NCBI GenBank assembly: GCA_034008185.1 | Contig: CM067081.1 | Coordinates: 79,628,765-79,692,764 of the forward strand | DNA length: 64,000 nucleotides | Reading direction: 5' to 3' | Origin: Gorsachius magnificus | Lineage: Eukaryota > Chordata > Aves > Pelecaniformes > Ardeidae | In this document: piece by piece, positions 26,866 to 38,300 of the stretch | Layout of the letters: every line of letters starts with the position of its first letter | Position numbering within the stretch: the first letter of the stretch is position 1 | Position numbers and translations under genes: made by a program | Notes under the pieces: generated by a model | Databases searched by the model: none | The model's input: only the letters and a program-made list of their open reading frames with translations | Told to the model about the DNA's origin: nothing

Positions 26866-29800
26866 GCACCAAATATGCTTTGCATTTGTGTATAATTTAT
26901 GTGCAATATTAAAATCAAATCATGGATCTTTCAGTTTGGGAGCATTCCTCTGTTAATTCCCCAGGGAGAAAAAAAGATCATTGCTAACGCTGCCCATGAC
27001 ATTTTGAAATGTGGTCACCATTACAGAAATGCAAAAAAACCCTGTTCTACAGATGCTGAACTAAGCTCCGTTTCTGGATTATTTTAACCACAAATGACAG
27101 GCAACCATGTGGACAATTTGCAAATCAATCATGGGAATATTAGAAGTTAGACTCTAGACTAGTATATGTGTAATGTCCTTGCCAAAATCTTCCTTGCTGT
27201 TAAATTAAAATGTTAGCTTTCAAGCATATGACAAATCTTATTTACTCCATTTATGCTTAGTTAATTCTTAATGAGGAGCTTTTTTACTTATCTCAAAAAT
27301 TTGCTCAGGAAGCATCTATGAGGTATTTTAAGCTATTCATATCCTTAAACTCTTTGTTTTTGCAAGAAGATACAAGTGCAGAACACAGGGGCAAGACAGC
27401 ATTTTTGTCTCCTTCTTTGTTCCCCAAAATTAGATGGAAATGGAGAATGACAAGAAAGTAAGTTTCCACTACCTAGAAGCAGAAAATAGGCTTACAAGAT
27501 TGCCAGTTTATAGCCTAAGAAGATTAATTCCTGCACTTAAGCCGTAATAGAGGACAATCTAGAGAGGACTGATGTTTAGTTGAATTGGTGCTATTTGCTC
27601 TGATGCAGAAGAAATAGGAAGCTGTTTTAACCTCCCATTCATGCTGTAAAATAAAAGACAGCATGCACATAAGCAAACTCCAGCATAGAACTCTTACCAG
27701 TTTTCTTGTAACAGCAATCTCCTAGGCAACTTGTGCAATCAAATGAGAGTAAGAGTACATTTTTTATTTCTGACCTGGTGACTGGGCAGGTAACACTGGG
27801 GAGAAAGAAAACACGCCAAAACTCTTGTGAATTTCACAACGCTGCAAGGAATTTAACTGGAGTTAATTTCTTCTATAGTATATAGACCAGAGACTACCTA
27901 TATGACTAGCCATGCAGGAGCTGCCTAGAAGTGGCCTGCAGGAACCAGCTGTCTTCTCCATACAAAGGAGACAGCAGCTGCAAAAGCAGCGACTTCTGAT
28001 CCCAGTTGCCTGAACTACTTCTTGCCCCTCTGCAAATGGTCAGAACAAGCTGGCATACCTGTGCCTGTGCAGTCCAACATGACTTTGAGTTTTGGTGATG
28101 GTACCTTGCAAAACTAAACTGCTTTAGAAGCCATCTCTTTTTTAGATCTACTTGAACACGCTGACTTATCTTAAGTAAAGATGCTGTTTCACAACATTAA
28201 GGGATGCCAGCAAGGGTAACAATTTACATAAAACCGTCACTACTCCTAACAAAAAATTAAACAAATATAAAAACATGACTAGACTTTCTATACTGAAGTG
28301 TCATATTCTCTGCATGTTAATTTAGCTTTAGTTCAGCTTTCAGCATAATGCTAAGAAACGTCATCTTACCTTTCAGCAGATTTCCCACGTTCATTTGTCA
28401 GTTAGGAATGGCTGTTATACACATGGCTTGTACAGAATACGATTTCTAATTTAAAATATTTTCAGCCCCCTACAAGTTCAGACAGATATCAACAAAGGCA
28501 ACACAATCCTACCTGTGTTCTGGTGGTGGGGTAGCTATTGGCTACGATTACACAACAAAATCACTTGCCATAGCTCAAAATACAACACATGCAGTAAGTT
28601 GAGAAGATAGGGGGCATTACTCTAGTTGTATATTTTGTGCAAATTCAATGTTTTTTTCCTTCTCTATCTTCAGCATTGTTTTTTCTATGTATTTACAATA
28701 TGTGAAAATGCCAGGATCAGATATTACACAGTATGACTATAACAAAAGTTATAGTTTTTCTTTTTTTTTTAATTTTAGATAGTTAACCCTGTACTGTGTG
28801 TGTCAGATAAGTGCACACATAAGTAGGTTTAATAGTTTTAATTATACTACCTACTAGCAGTTAGAACAGTAGGAAAAGACTAAAGCATTTTAAGAAAAAG
28901 CAATCTACTGTACAAGTTCTGATCACTTATTGATAGGCTTTGCTGTAGGAAAACCAGTAGAAATTTAACACTACAAAAGTGCTGGTTTTAAAAATAAGTA
29001 AATAAATTATAAAAGTACAGCAATACACCAAAAATTAAAATTCAGTTATTCCTTTTCTATATGCTACACAGTGAACTGAGCGCCACTTATAAACTACACT
29101 AGCTAAGTCTTGCTGCATGTGTGTAACAAAGCAGGATTTAACTGTAGCACACTTAGCACAAAGGCCGGTTTTTCTATTACAGCTGCAGTTCCCTACTAAA
29201 AAAAAAAAATCCTTCAATTAATTTTACCTATTAAGTAACAAGCCATCTAGAGGTGCTATTCCCATATTTTTACTTACTAAATGAGAACACTGTTTTCCAG
29301 TGTGCTAATTTCCTGGCAACTGGAACAACCGGAAAAAAAACTAAGATTTTACCCAACAGCTCAAACAGAAAGAGAAGGTGATCCAAAAGAGGTGAACTCC
29401 AGAAGAAGTGCTGAAAAAAGAATGTTAGATAACAATTCAAATAACGATACAGAAAGACTCTGAATGAAAGGGATGAAGTACTTCCACTAGCAGTTCAGGG
29501 ACAAGAACTTCCCTACTGAAGAAGGCAAAGTGATCTATCAAGGTGGGGCTCAAGGACAACCTAATCAGTCTCAATTATGTTAAAGAGATGGGGGAGATAA
29601 AGTCACAGAAGATCAGAAATCAGCAGCACTTTCACATAGCCTAGCATTCGCCACTAAAGCGTATGGATGCAGGTTCTACTTGCATCCATTCCAACACTTG
29701 GATTGTTTCCAAAGTCAGGAACCTTGTAAGTGCCCAAGACCTCACTGAAGGATTTTTATACTCACAGTTATGAAGCATTCATGAATATTTTGCAAATCTC

Positions 29801-32295
29801 CCTATCAGAAGATATCCTGTCTTCTTTAATCAGAAGCAAGTTATGTGAGCTACAGAAAGCAAGCTCATGGCACATGACATTAGATCAATTTAACGTTCAA
29901 TTTTTCATCATTTAAAGATCAATTAATGTTTGTTCTACAAAATTGGCAAGGTTTAGATGAAAACTTACAAAACCAGTCACATACATTTTCACACAGTGTC
30001 TCATTATGAAAATTACTGTGATACCTAAAGCTTCAGATTCTGAAAAACACAACCAGCTACGGAGGTACTTTAAAAAGTTACAAAAGTGTAGCTATAGATA
30101 TCCAATACTGAAAATTTTATTTGTGCTCTTTCAAAAGAAGTAATTTTATGCAGATATCTAGTGCTTCTAGAAATATGTATGTAATTAATTTTATCATCTT
30201 CAATAAGCACTATGTGACACCTTAAAAATTTTGTAAGAAAATTAAAGAGAAGGATCTTATTTCTCATGTAGGTTTACATCAACATGACCATCTGTCTCAT
30301 TCAGATCTACAGCAGACAGGTTGGGCAGAAAGCATCTAAACCTGTGTGTCCCTTATTTCATTCCTTCCCCGAACTGATTCCAAATTTCTTGAAACATTTA
30401 GGAATCTTGGGGAAGTCCAAGCAGTTTCCTGACTGCCTTTTTGCCTCCTAAGGGTCACAACTCGTCATGAAATGAACAGGTTCACCAAAAATTATGTTAA
30501 AGTTGTGACAGAACCCAAAGTATTTAGAGGCTGAAACATACTACAAGTCCTCTAAAAGGACATGTACTTTATAAAAATCATCAAGGTGGTGTCCTTTTTA
30601 TGCCTCTGTACTGGAAGACGCTTAAGAGTATTTTCAGACTAATTTTATACTTAATTATGGCTTTTATCACAGCTGAAAGATTACTGAAATACAACACATT
30701 CTTGCTATGCAGCCATTTTAAATAAAAGAAATCACATTCACATTGTAGCATAACAGGAACTAGGGGAATCCTAACACAACACAACAAATATCTATCAGTG
30801 CAAAGGATGCCTCATATATAGGGATAAAAATAAATTATACCAGCACACATAAACACTTCATGTAAGTATATTTCATCAATAAGCACACGGAATGCCATAA
30901 TTTATGCCTGCTATTTCATTTGAATCCTGAAAGTGACAAAGTATTTCTCTGGAGCTGTACTTTACAACAGATAAATTTAATAACAGCAAGGAGTAGGTTT
31001 ATACCTTGAGTACCTCCATCTTGGCAAACTTAGTTCCAAGAATTATGGATCCTTTATAACTACTTTCCCAGTATGAGGTACAGTTCATAATCTATAGAGT
31101 ATTTTTAATGCCACTTCATTGTATGTGTGTATGTAACCCCAGGATTCTGGAGAACTAAACATGACTCAGAACCTCAAACTGTATTGGTTTTCTCTGTCTG
31201 GAATGTTACAGAAAGGCAATTTCTAAATATAAACAGGATACCATCTGAGAAAAATGTCTTTAGTTCCTAGAATACTGTCCAAAGCTAAAGCACCTATCCT
31301 GTAAATTCCTGTGCATAATAAATTCACTTAAAACTGATAAGAGAATCTTTTGTACCTGTATCAATGCCTAAATATTTATATTGCTTACCCAGACTGTCCT
31401 GCTCAGGTGAGTATTCTGTGTGAAGGAGATTTTCAAATTATGCTAAAAACTAGAATTAACTAAAAAAGCTTTCTTGCAACTTCTAAATAAGAATGAAATT
31501 AGAATAATTGGGTCTGGATTAAGAAAAACCAAAACTACATAACCCCAGGCTATTTGAGACTCCAGTGGTGAAACTGAAAATGAAACTGAAATAACTCAAT
31601 CACTGTTTTCTATAGCATAAAGACAGTGCAGATGAAACAAACAGAAACCAAAGGCTCTAAAATGCTTGAAATGACTGGTGATAGTGTGAGCAAAGTCGTT
31701 TTTGTTTTAAACCACAATAACTGAATGGCCTTCACCTGTAATAGGCATGAAGGAGGGAAAAGTGCACATTTCTTGGCAACAGACTAACTCATTAGACTGC
31801 ACAGCAGTCTTTCCAGAAACTGCAACAACCTGGGTTTTGCAGAAGGAAGGCACATGCTTCAGGTTCACACTTTTTTAAGAATTCACCCACATCCAAAGCT
31901 GCTTCCTGTGCGATTATCCACACAGACTATTTCAAAAACCCAGTCACATACAAAAATACGCCATTTTTCTACATGAGATGTGCAGCAGGAGGCCCTGACT
32001 GATCAAACAGTTAAGAGCAGACTTAAATACTGTTCCAGTCGTACGGACTATCCAAACCTCAAGATCCACTCTAGCTGTAACATGAGGGACCAACAGGATT
32101 TCAGAACAACCCCGCAAAGATGCAAAGACCGGGAGATGACTGCCACAGGGGGTTCCAGGCTTTTCAGTTGGAGACTGCAACTCCCAAGCGCTCAAAACCG
32201 CTCTCCCGTGCCCCGCACGGCACAAGCCACCCCCAGGGTAAGGGACTCGCTGCTCCCGGCCGCCTCCAGGGCCTCTCCCGGCGCCGGGGCAGTGT

Positions 32296-32349
32296 CACAG
32301 AATGGCAGGGGTTGGAAGGGACCTCCGGAGATCACCTAGTCCAGCCCCC
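32296..32349 (-). mobile_element. CR1 tail fragment at the left side of the CpG island
   Basis: CACAGAATGGCAGGGGTTGG, then AAGGGACCTCCGGAGATCAC and CTAGTCCAGCCCC, match the reverse complement of the CR1 3' end. About 54 bases remain. It sits inside the CpG-rich promoter region, about 590 bases from the PUDP start codon. It has kept or gained a CpG (CCGGAG), in line with low methylation of the island. Confidence 0.78.
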
Positions 32350-32863
32350 AATAAATATGTCGCGGCCCCTGGGCTGCTCCAGCTCTGCAAACGGGAAACC
32401 CATTCTCCAAACCCGCCTTCCCTGGCTTTTAACCCCAGCCTACCCCTCCCTACAGCCACCCTAACCTCACTCCGTCCTCCGCCCCTAAGGGCAAGCGCCC
32501 TTTTCAGCCTCAGCCCCGGATCTTCCCAATTCAGGAGAAATTCGCCCACGACAGGCGGAGGGCGGCGGGAGGAGAAGTCAATCGTTTCCTGTTGTTTTAA
32601 GCCCTTCAGCCGGGTTTAAACAAGGCCGCCCGGGGCGCTCTGGCGGGCAGCACCAGGCGGCCACAGGTCGGCCCGCTCCGCTCCCCCCCGAGCCCGGGAG
32701 GCGCCTCGGTGGAGGGGAGGGACGTCGCGGCGGGGAGAGGGCTGCCCGCCGCCAGCTGGGGCCTCTCGCCGCCCGGACGGCCGGGCCGGGCCTGCCGGTG
32801 CAGTGCGGCCGGCGCGGAGCGGGGACCCGGCCGCGGCAGGGGAGAGGGGCGAAGGCTACACAC

Positions 32864-32939
32864 CCAGCAGGAGGCCGTCCATGTCAAAGATCAGGTGAGT
32901 GACCGGCCGCAGCGCGGCCGCGGAGGAGGAAGCGGACAT
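32864..32939 (-). CDS. PUDP: PUDP first coding exon (pseudouridine-5'-phosphatase, N-terminus)
   Basis: PUDP (HDHD1) is a cytosolic HAD-superfamily phosphatase that removes phosphate from pseudouridine 5'-monophosphate. On the minus strand the exon opens at ATG 32939-32937 with a G at -3. It encodes 25 residues: a Ser/Ala-rich start, then V-T-H-L-I-F-D-M-D-G-L-L-L. This is HAD motif I, with Asp19 as the expected nucleophile and Asp21 as the general acid. The exon stops after the first base of an Asp codon at a GTGTGT donor (32863-32858). The missing two bases, AT, open the exon at 7532, so the join is in phase and gives D-T-E-H-L-Y. The exon lies in a CpG island, as expected for a housekeeping promoter. 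It also overlaps a candidate plus-strand STS exon. The identification is strong because motif, phase and neighbouring gene all agree. Confidence 0.93.
32881..32894 (+). CDS. STS: Candidate STS first coding exon (5 residues, antisense to PUDP exon 1)
   Basis: ATG TCA AAG ATC AG runs directly into GTGAGT (32895-32900), so the donor context CAG|GTGAGT is a perfect consensus. The STS exon at 57202 begins G AAG AAG ATG. The split codon therefore becomes AGG (Arg) and the joined start reads [12 protein letters not shown]. As I recall it, human STS likewise opens with a short basic stretch before its hydrophobic signal core. The frame is open upstream to a stop ending at 32619 and has no earlier ATG. 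Against it: the ATG context is weak (T at -3, T at +4), and the next ATG at 57209 has a better context, so this exon could be untranslated leader. No transcript evidence is available here. Confidence 0.45.
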
Positions 32940-34872
32940 GGCGGGGCCGGCGCCGCTTGCAGCCCGGTGTGGCAGCGGCGCAAGCGCGCTCCGCCGCGGC
33001 GGTGGGAGCCTTGGGAGAGCGGGGAACGCCGCGGGGCAAGGTCGGCCGGGCCGGGCGCGGGGGGGCCGGAGCCGTGTGGCGGCTGCAAGCGGCTCTTCGC
33101 GGCGGGAGCGCCAGCGGGCGGACCGGCCGGCAGCCGGGGGGGGGGGGGCGGTTATTTTTTTTTTTGTTTGTGTTGTCGTTCTTTATTTTTAAAGCATAGG
33201 CCAGTTCTTATCCTGGGCCTGTTCTCGTGGAGGACTTTATATTTTTAAATCCCACTTGGTACTGCTTAGTCCGGGGACCTGCTTGCCTTTTGACGCTTCA
33301 GGCAGCGTTTCCTCGCAGAACTTTTGCGTGGGTATGTAGAGGTTGACGGGGATGACGTTACTGCTGGATCATAACGGGAGCCGAAAACACAATGGTGCAA
33401 ATCTGTGTAAAACTCTGAGGGAAGAGTAACGTAGTGGTGTGTAAACCCATCGCTTAAGGGTTGCTGAGTGTGAGAATAGTTAATTGTGGGTTGTTTTGGG
33501 TGCGGTTTTTTTTCTGAAACGGTCCAGAAATTCTGAAGTTCGAGAAACAAGCCAGTGTTCTTGAGACGAAGCAAAATCTTCCTGCATGGACGCACCATCT
33601 GACTTTGACTGGGCGGTTGTGAGGGAGGGAGGCAACTTTCCTCATCAGTCTCCCCTTTTCTGTTTTTTCATGCAGGCAACTCACTGTTGGGCACCGAGAT
33701 CGTGTAAATACCAGTTGCAGAAGCAGACATGAAAAGGGCTGTATCAGGCTCCCAAGGTGACATACTGGCTTGGAGGTTGCTCCTGCTTTGCAGTTCTGTC
33801 TGAAGGCGATGATTAGTTGCGGCTTCGCAATAAGGGAAGTCCTGTCTCTTTTTGTCTGTAGGTAGGCCTCGCAGCAGTTCATTTTTCTTCTGTCAGTGCC
33901 TTCCTTTGAGTTGGCAACACTTCACCATTTTAGCAAGTTAGTGGTGTTTTTTGAAGCCCTGTGTCATACCGTCATACCTGAATTTTAATTTAGTCCCTTC
34001 ACGCATCTCACCTTCCCTCAAAACCTTGTCCCTTACAAGGAACCCTCACCCTATATTTGTGAGAAAATATCATAGGCACAAAGTCTTCATACCTTTTCCT
34101 GTCTTGCAAATAAGAAGACAAATAAAACATCCTTGGCCTTTGCTTTTACCTTCTTAATAATAAAAATTTACTTTCAAACAAAGGTTTTTGAGTTTTGGGT
34201 TGGTTTTCTGGGTTTTTTTAACTTGTTTTGTAATGATTACGTTTGACAATGCTGTTTAGGCTCTGCCTGTGTAGGCTAGGAAAAAGGCTATGCACAGTGC
34301 CTTAAATGTCTTTTAAAAATGTCGTGTGTAGTCATGACATTGACCTGTTAGTTCTTGCATAGATTTAAAAAAATGGGTCCCGTGCTTCCAGATCAATTTT
34401 TTCTTTGTAACCTTACAATATGAGTGTTTAGAATGCCCGCAGCTGTTTTGCTTCTGCAGTAAATGCTGCACAACACGTCAATGTTCCAATTTTGCTTCAG
34501 ACAACAAATGCATTAGTTTCCTTAGTAGTTCACTTAAGTGGGAGAATAGCTAGAATCAAAAGAAAGGTCAAATCCTAAATGCAGTATGTCCAAAAAAAGT
34601 GTTAATCTATTGAAAGGAAAAAATTATTATTTTATAGTAGCTTCAATACTTACAATATTCTGCTATTCTAAGACAGAATGTGTTTCTGTTGTAAGAGTGT
34701 ATGCTGTTGTGGCAAAAATTTCAAGAGGGTGAATAATGAGAGTTTATGGCAGTTGTACCTGAGGTGGATTCATCTACTTTCTAATTATCAAATATACTAA
34801 AAATCCATCTTTAATTGTATTTGCTGATATAGTAACACCAGTACTTCTTAACAGGAAAAAGCTACATCAGTG

Positions 34873-35383
34873 TGATGTGCGGAAACAGACTCCACAATCT
34901 GTAAGACTGTAAAGTAGGTATGTTTATTCAGCGCTGGGCAGCACGGGGGGTAGTCCCACGAAAGTCGTGCGCACCGCAGCACGGCAGCTTGACCTGTTTA
35001 TATGTAGCAAAGTGTTACATATACATGAAGTTTCCCAATACGCCTATGTGTAGGCATAACCTGTCCCCGCTTTGTATTAAAATTAGTTTCAAGAGGTCAT
35101 TTCCATAAGTCCCTCCCAACTGTGCATGCTCAGTGAGTTGAGTCGGTGGTCTTCAGGGGTCGTTTACTTCATCCACTCCTCTTCACCTTGTCCTTTTGGT
35201 GAACTCCAGCTTCTACCCCCCTTATTCCACTGTTAGAACACAGCTGGTACCAAACGGCTCCCCATCCTTGGCTATCCTCATATCGACAAAGTGCCAGACA
35301 CTTTGTTCTCCTACAGGCCTTCCAAGGCCTGTAATAAAGATGGGCCATTTGGTACTAATCTCTCCTCTTCCACATTCCCTACA
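34873..35383 (-). mobile_element. Solo LTR-like element (avian endogenous retrovirus), minus strand
   Basis: Read on the minus strand, the sequence has a TATA box (ATATAAA, 35003-34997). About 70 bases further is AATAAA (34928-34923), followed by a short U5-like end. This compact promoter-plus-polyadenylation layout is typical of a small avian LTR. The GC-rich block near 34935-34985 (GTGCGCACGACTTTCG on the minus strand) fits an R region. The ends TGATGTGC and CCCTACA would give TG...CA termini, with the short match GTG as flank on both sides, so the exact borders are tentative. No internal retroviral genes are present. It lies about 2 kb from the PUDP/STS promoter. Confidence 0.65.
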
Positions 35384-38300
35384 GTGTTAGTTTCTTATCT
35401 ATAGTTTACTTCATATGATTAGTAAATTAATCTAAAACACAATGCTAGCAATTTAAGATGGATCTACAGTTGGCTTCACAAAGGTCCTTTTGTTAACCCT
35501 TTAGCCTCCCTTCAAGTGAGGTATCCTGATTCATTGTTCTAATTAGAGAACAGTGTAAGTATTTTGATCACAACTCCACCTCCTCCACCCTCCTCAAAAG
35601 AGTAGATATTTACTATTTTTAGCGTGTAAACCACCAACTCATCTCGGAAAACATAACGCTTATGCAAAACTTTTGAGTATTTAAAGTGGAAATGAATCCT
35701 GAAGACAACATGTACAAAAAAAGCCCACAAAATTCAAGTCTAATACAGAAGATGAACCTTTTTAGGGTTAAGTGGTCTGTGTTACAAATCTTATTGTGCA
35801 TATTCAAGACAGTCTGGTTACCTGACATGCTGATGACCTCAATTTGCTTTGCTTTACTCTGGCTCATCAGTGATAATCGGTGTAATGTTAGCTTACTTGA
35901 TTCTTTAAAGCTATATTCAAACACGGGAAAATCTTCCCAATATAGACAAACTGTTTAGGTTTATTCAGTGTGACTATGTCTTCTTACTAACGGAATGAAA
36001 TGGGATGAAAGCCAAGCAGAACTTTTAATTCATGGTGGACTGTAGTTTTCTAGGTGCACAAGTAAGTGAAAATGCTGACCTAAGTTTTATTTGAGCTGTC
36101 TTAAATATTTGTCTCAAAAGTCTCAGCAATAGCATTTGTTTTTCTTTAAGGAGTGAAAGAAGTTGAGAATTGTGCAATTTATTTTTTTTTTTGCTACTTT
36201 TTACTTGTTATTTATTTTAAGCCTGTTTAAAGTGATGAGGACTTGATAACTTTTGAGTTATGGGGAAGCAGACTTAGGTGGAGGTACAGTAACCATGAAA
36301 ACCAATAATTATATGCTTATGAACCTACTGTCTGCTTATTGAGGTGGGTGAACTTGGTTTACTGAGATGTAATCATGCAAGTAGATTTGAATCCTGCGAA
36401 GTCTGAAGAACATAGTTAATGTATATTTTGTAATGAATTTAACTTGCTATGTGGGTACATACAAAAACAGATGAATAAATCCTTGCTGAGTTTTAAATTT
36501 TGTGGTGTTACATGGTACGTATGCATGCTGGATGTCCAGGTTTTTGAACAACTGTAAATTAGCTGCTTATAGGTAGCCCTTCTTCCCCCAAACAAATCTT
36601 ATTTTCTCTGGCTTTGTAATAATGTGTTAAAATCACTTTCTTTTATTGTTCTTGCATGTGAGAGAAGGTGAAAATACTCAGGTGGGTATCCATGGGGTTA
36701 TTAAGTATGCAACACAATGTTTTACATAGACAATCCTCATAACCTTTTTTTAACCTTTGTATGTTTGGTTTGGTTTTCTTTACCTTGAAGTTAAAAAGTT
36801 TTCCATTTACGTAACTAAATTCTTTTCCTGGAGAGTAAAAACTGCAGAATATGATTAAGTGTTTTCTTAGGCAATACACTTGACTCAAAAATTGCAGCCT
36901 CCTGTTTCACTACTTCATATTGTGCTCGAAACATGGATTTACTTACATATTTTTATACTGTTGATAGGAGCATCATGCACAATGTGTTTCACACAGAAAT
37001 GATTGACTTTATTTTTCTTGTTCTGCAGGCACCTTGACAAAGAGGATAAACAGATTATAATCCATTTTGGTTTGAATATTAAAAAAGAATCTAAAGACTT
37101 GAATAAATCCAGTAATTTAAAAGCTTTCACAATTATTTACGTGAACAGCTGTTAAACTCGCTATTAGTAACAAATTACTTGGAATGACTTAGAGTTAAAT
37201 GTAATTTAATTCAGGTATCAGCTGAGATTCACAATAGTTGCGATAGTTGAGCCTATAAGCCCTCAGAAAATTAAACCCCTTCCAGTGCTGGATGACACCT
37301 AACAAGAGCTTTTCACCCTAAGAATATTAATTAAGTGAATTTTATTCTTTCAGTTCATGTCTTTATGGTTGCAAAAAGGAAAATGAGTGTATGTCTTAAG
37401 GCAATGAAATAATACTGTACACCTGCTGATCTAAGTCATGTTTTATTGCTTACGTAAGTCAAAAGGGAGTAAATCCTCTTTAATGAATCATATGGGTCTT
37501 CTTACAGCCAAGCAAGTAGGGGGAGGAGAGCCATTCATTTTCTGGATTTTGGTATTTGCCACCAATTACAAGTAGTGAGTTACAAAGGCAAGAAAGATGA
37601 TGTGTTATGCTTCAGGAGAACAAAGTGAAGATGATACATGTTGATCATCTATAAATTTAGGTGAGGCTCTATAAAAAGGTTCTTAAGCAGCAATGAGGGG
37701 TGAAATTCTAGGAAAGCCAACCAAGCACACAAGAGGGAACAAGGCATCCAAGATATTTTTAGATGTCAATTGCTGTATTTATTGATGGGATTGTACAACA
37801 GAACGAACAATTTCTGAAGCTGGGAAATGAAAGCTTACTGCCATGCTCCAGGACCTTTTTTCGTTTCCATTAAAGTCAGTGAGAATCATTTTCTCTCCTG
37901 TGGATTGTGAATTAGCTTTTTAACATCATTTTTGGTCTTCCAGTAAAATACCAGCTGCACACAGGCAAAGGGTTCAGGTGGTTCATGGTGTCATTGTAAT
38001 TGAAATCCTGAAGTGCTTAATGGGTGGATTCCACTTAGCCTTAAACTGTCAAAGATTAGGGCAGGATGGATTGTGTCCCCAGATAAGACCTGAAGGGTTG
38101 TATCTTGTTTTGCTTTTCCTGTGTGATACCGGCTTCCTCTGTAGGATTATTTGCAACTTTTATTTATTTATCTAACTTTCCATTATTGCAGAAGCCTAAA
38201 ATATTGGTTGTGCTATTGTTTTCTTTCTTGTCTGCATGTGAATTTTATGGCTATATTTTTTCATTTTAATACAATTTGATTGTTACAGATGATAGGAAAA

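Larger units (their letters stand above)
7533..32863 (-). other. PUDP: First coding intron of PUDP (about 25 kb)
   Basis: The interval lies between two PUDP exons that join in phase, so it is intron. It contains one plus-strand LTR (10796-11414), one short CR1 tail (17521-17637), two clear hairpins (7949-7990, 23908-23939), a TA/TG-rich tract near 14 kb and several microsatellites between 25.4 and 26.9 kb. I saw no nested gene. The longer open frames, such as 12769-13122 and 12516-12830, carry no recognisable domain. Confidence 0.8.
32185..33135. promoter_or_regulatory. CpG island: PUDP promoter and probable shared PUDP/STS promoter
   Basis: The CpG density rises abruptly near 32185 and falls after a G run at about 33137-33148, while the flanks are AT-rich and CpG-poor. 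It is the only island of this size in the window. The PUDP start codon lies inside it. The island reaches well beyond the PUDP start on both sides, and a plus-strand donor with consensus sequence sits at 32895. Together these suggest bidirectional promoter activity, with STS transcribed rightward. No TATA box was recognised, which is usual for an island promoter. PUDP promoter use is well supported, and STS use is an inference from the donor and the gene order. Confidence 0.85.

Noticed and set aside
32302..32619. 105-residue open frame left of the PUDP start
   Set aside because: It begins inside the CR1 tail fragment and has no recognisable domain. It may be part of an untranslated leader at most.
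32709..33248. 179-residue plus-strand open frame in the CpG island
   Set aside because: Gly, Arg and Ala dominate, as expected from GC-rich sequence without stops. It overlaps PUDP exon 1 on the other strand and is in a different frame from the STS candidate exon.
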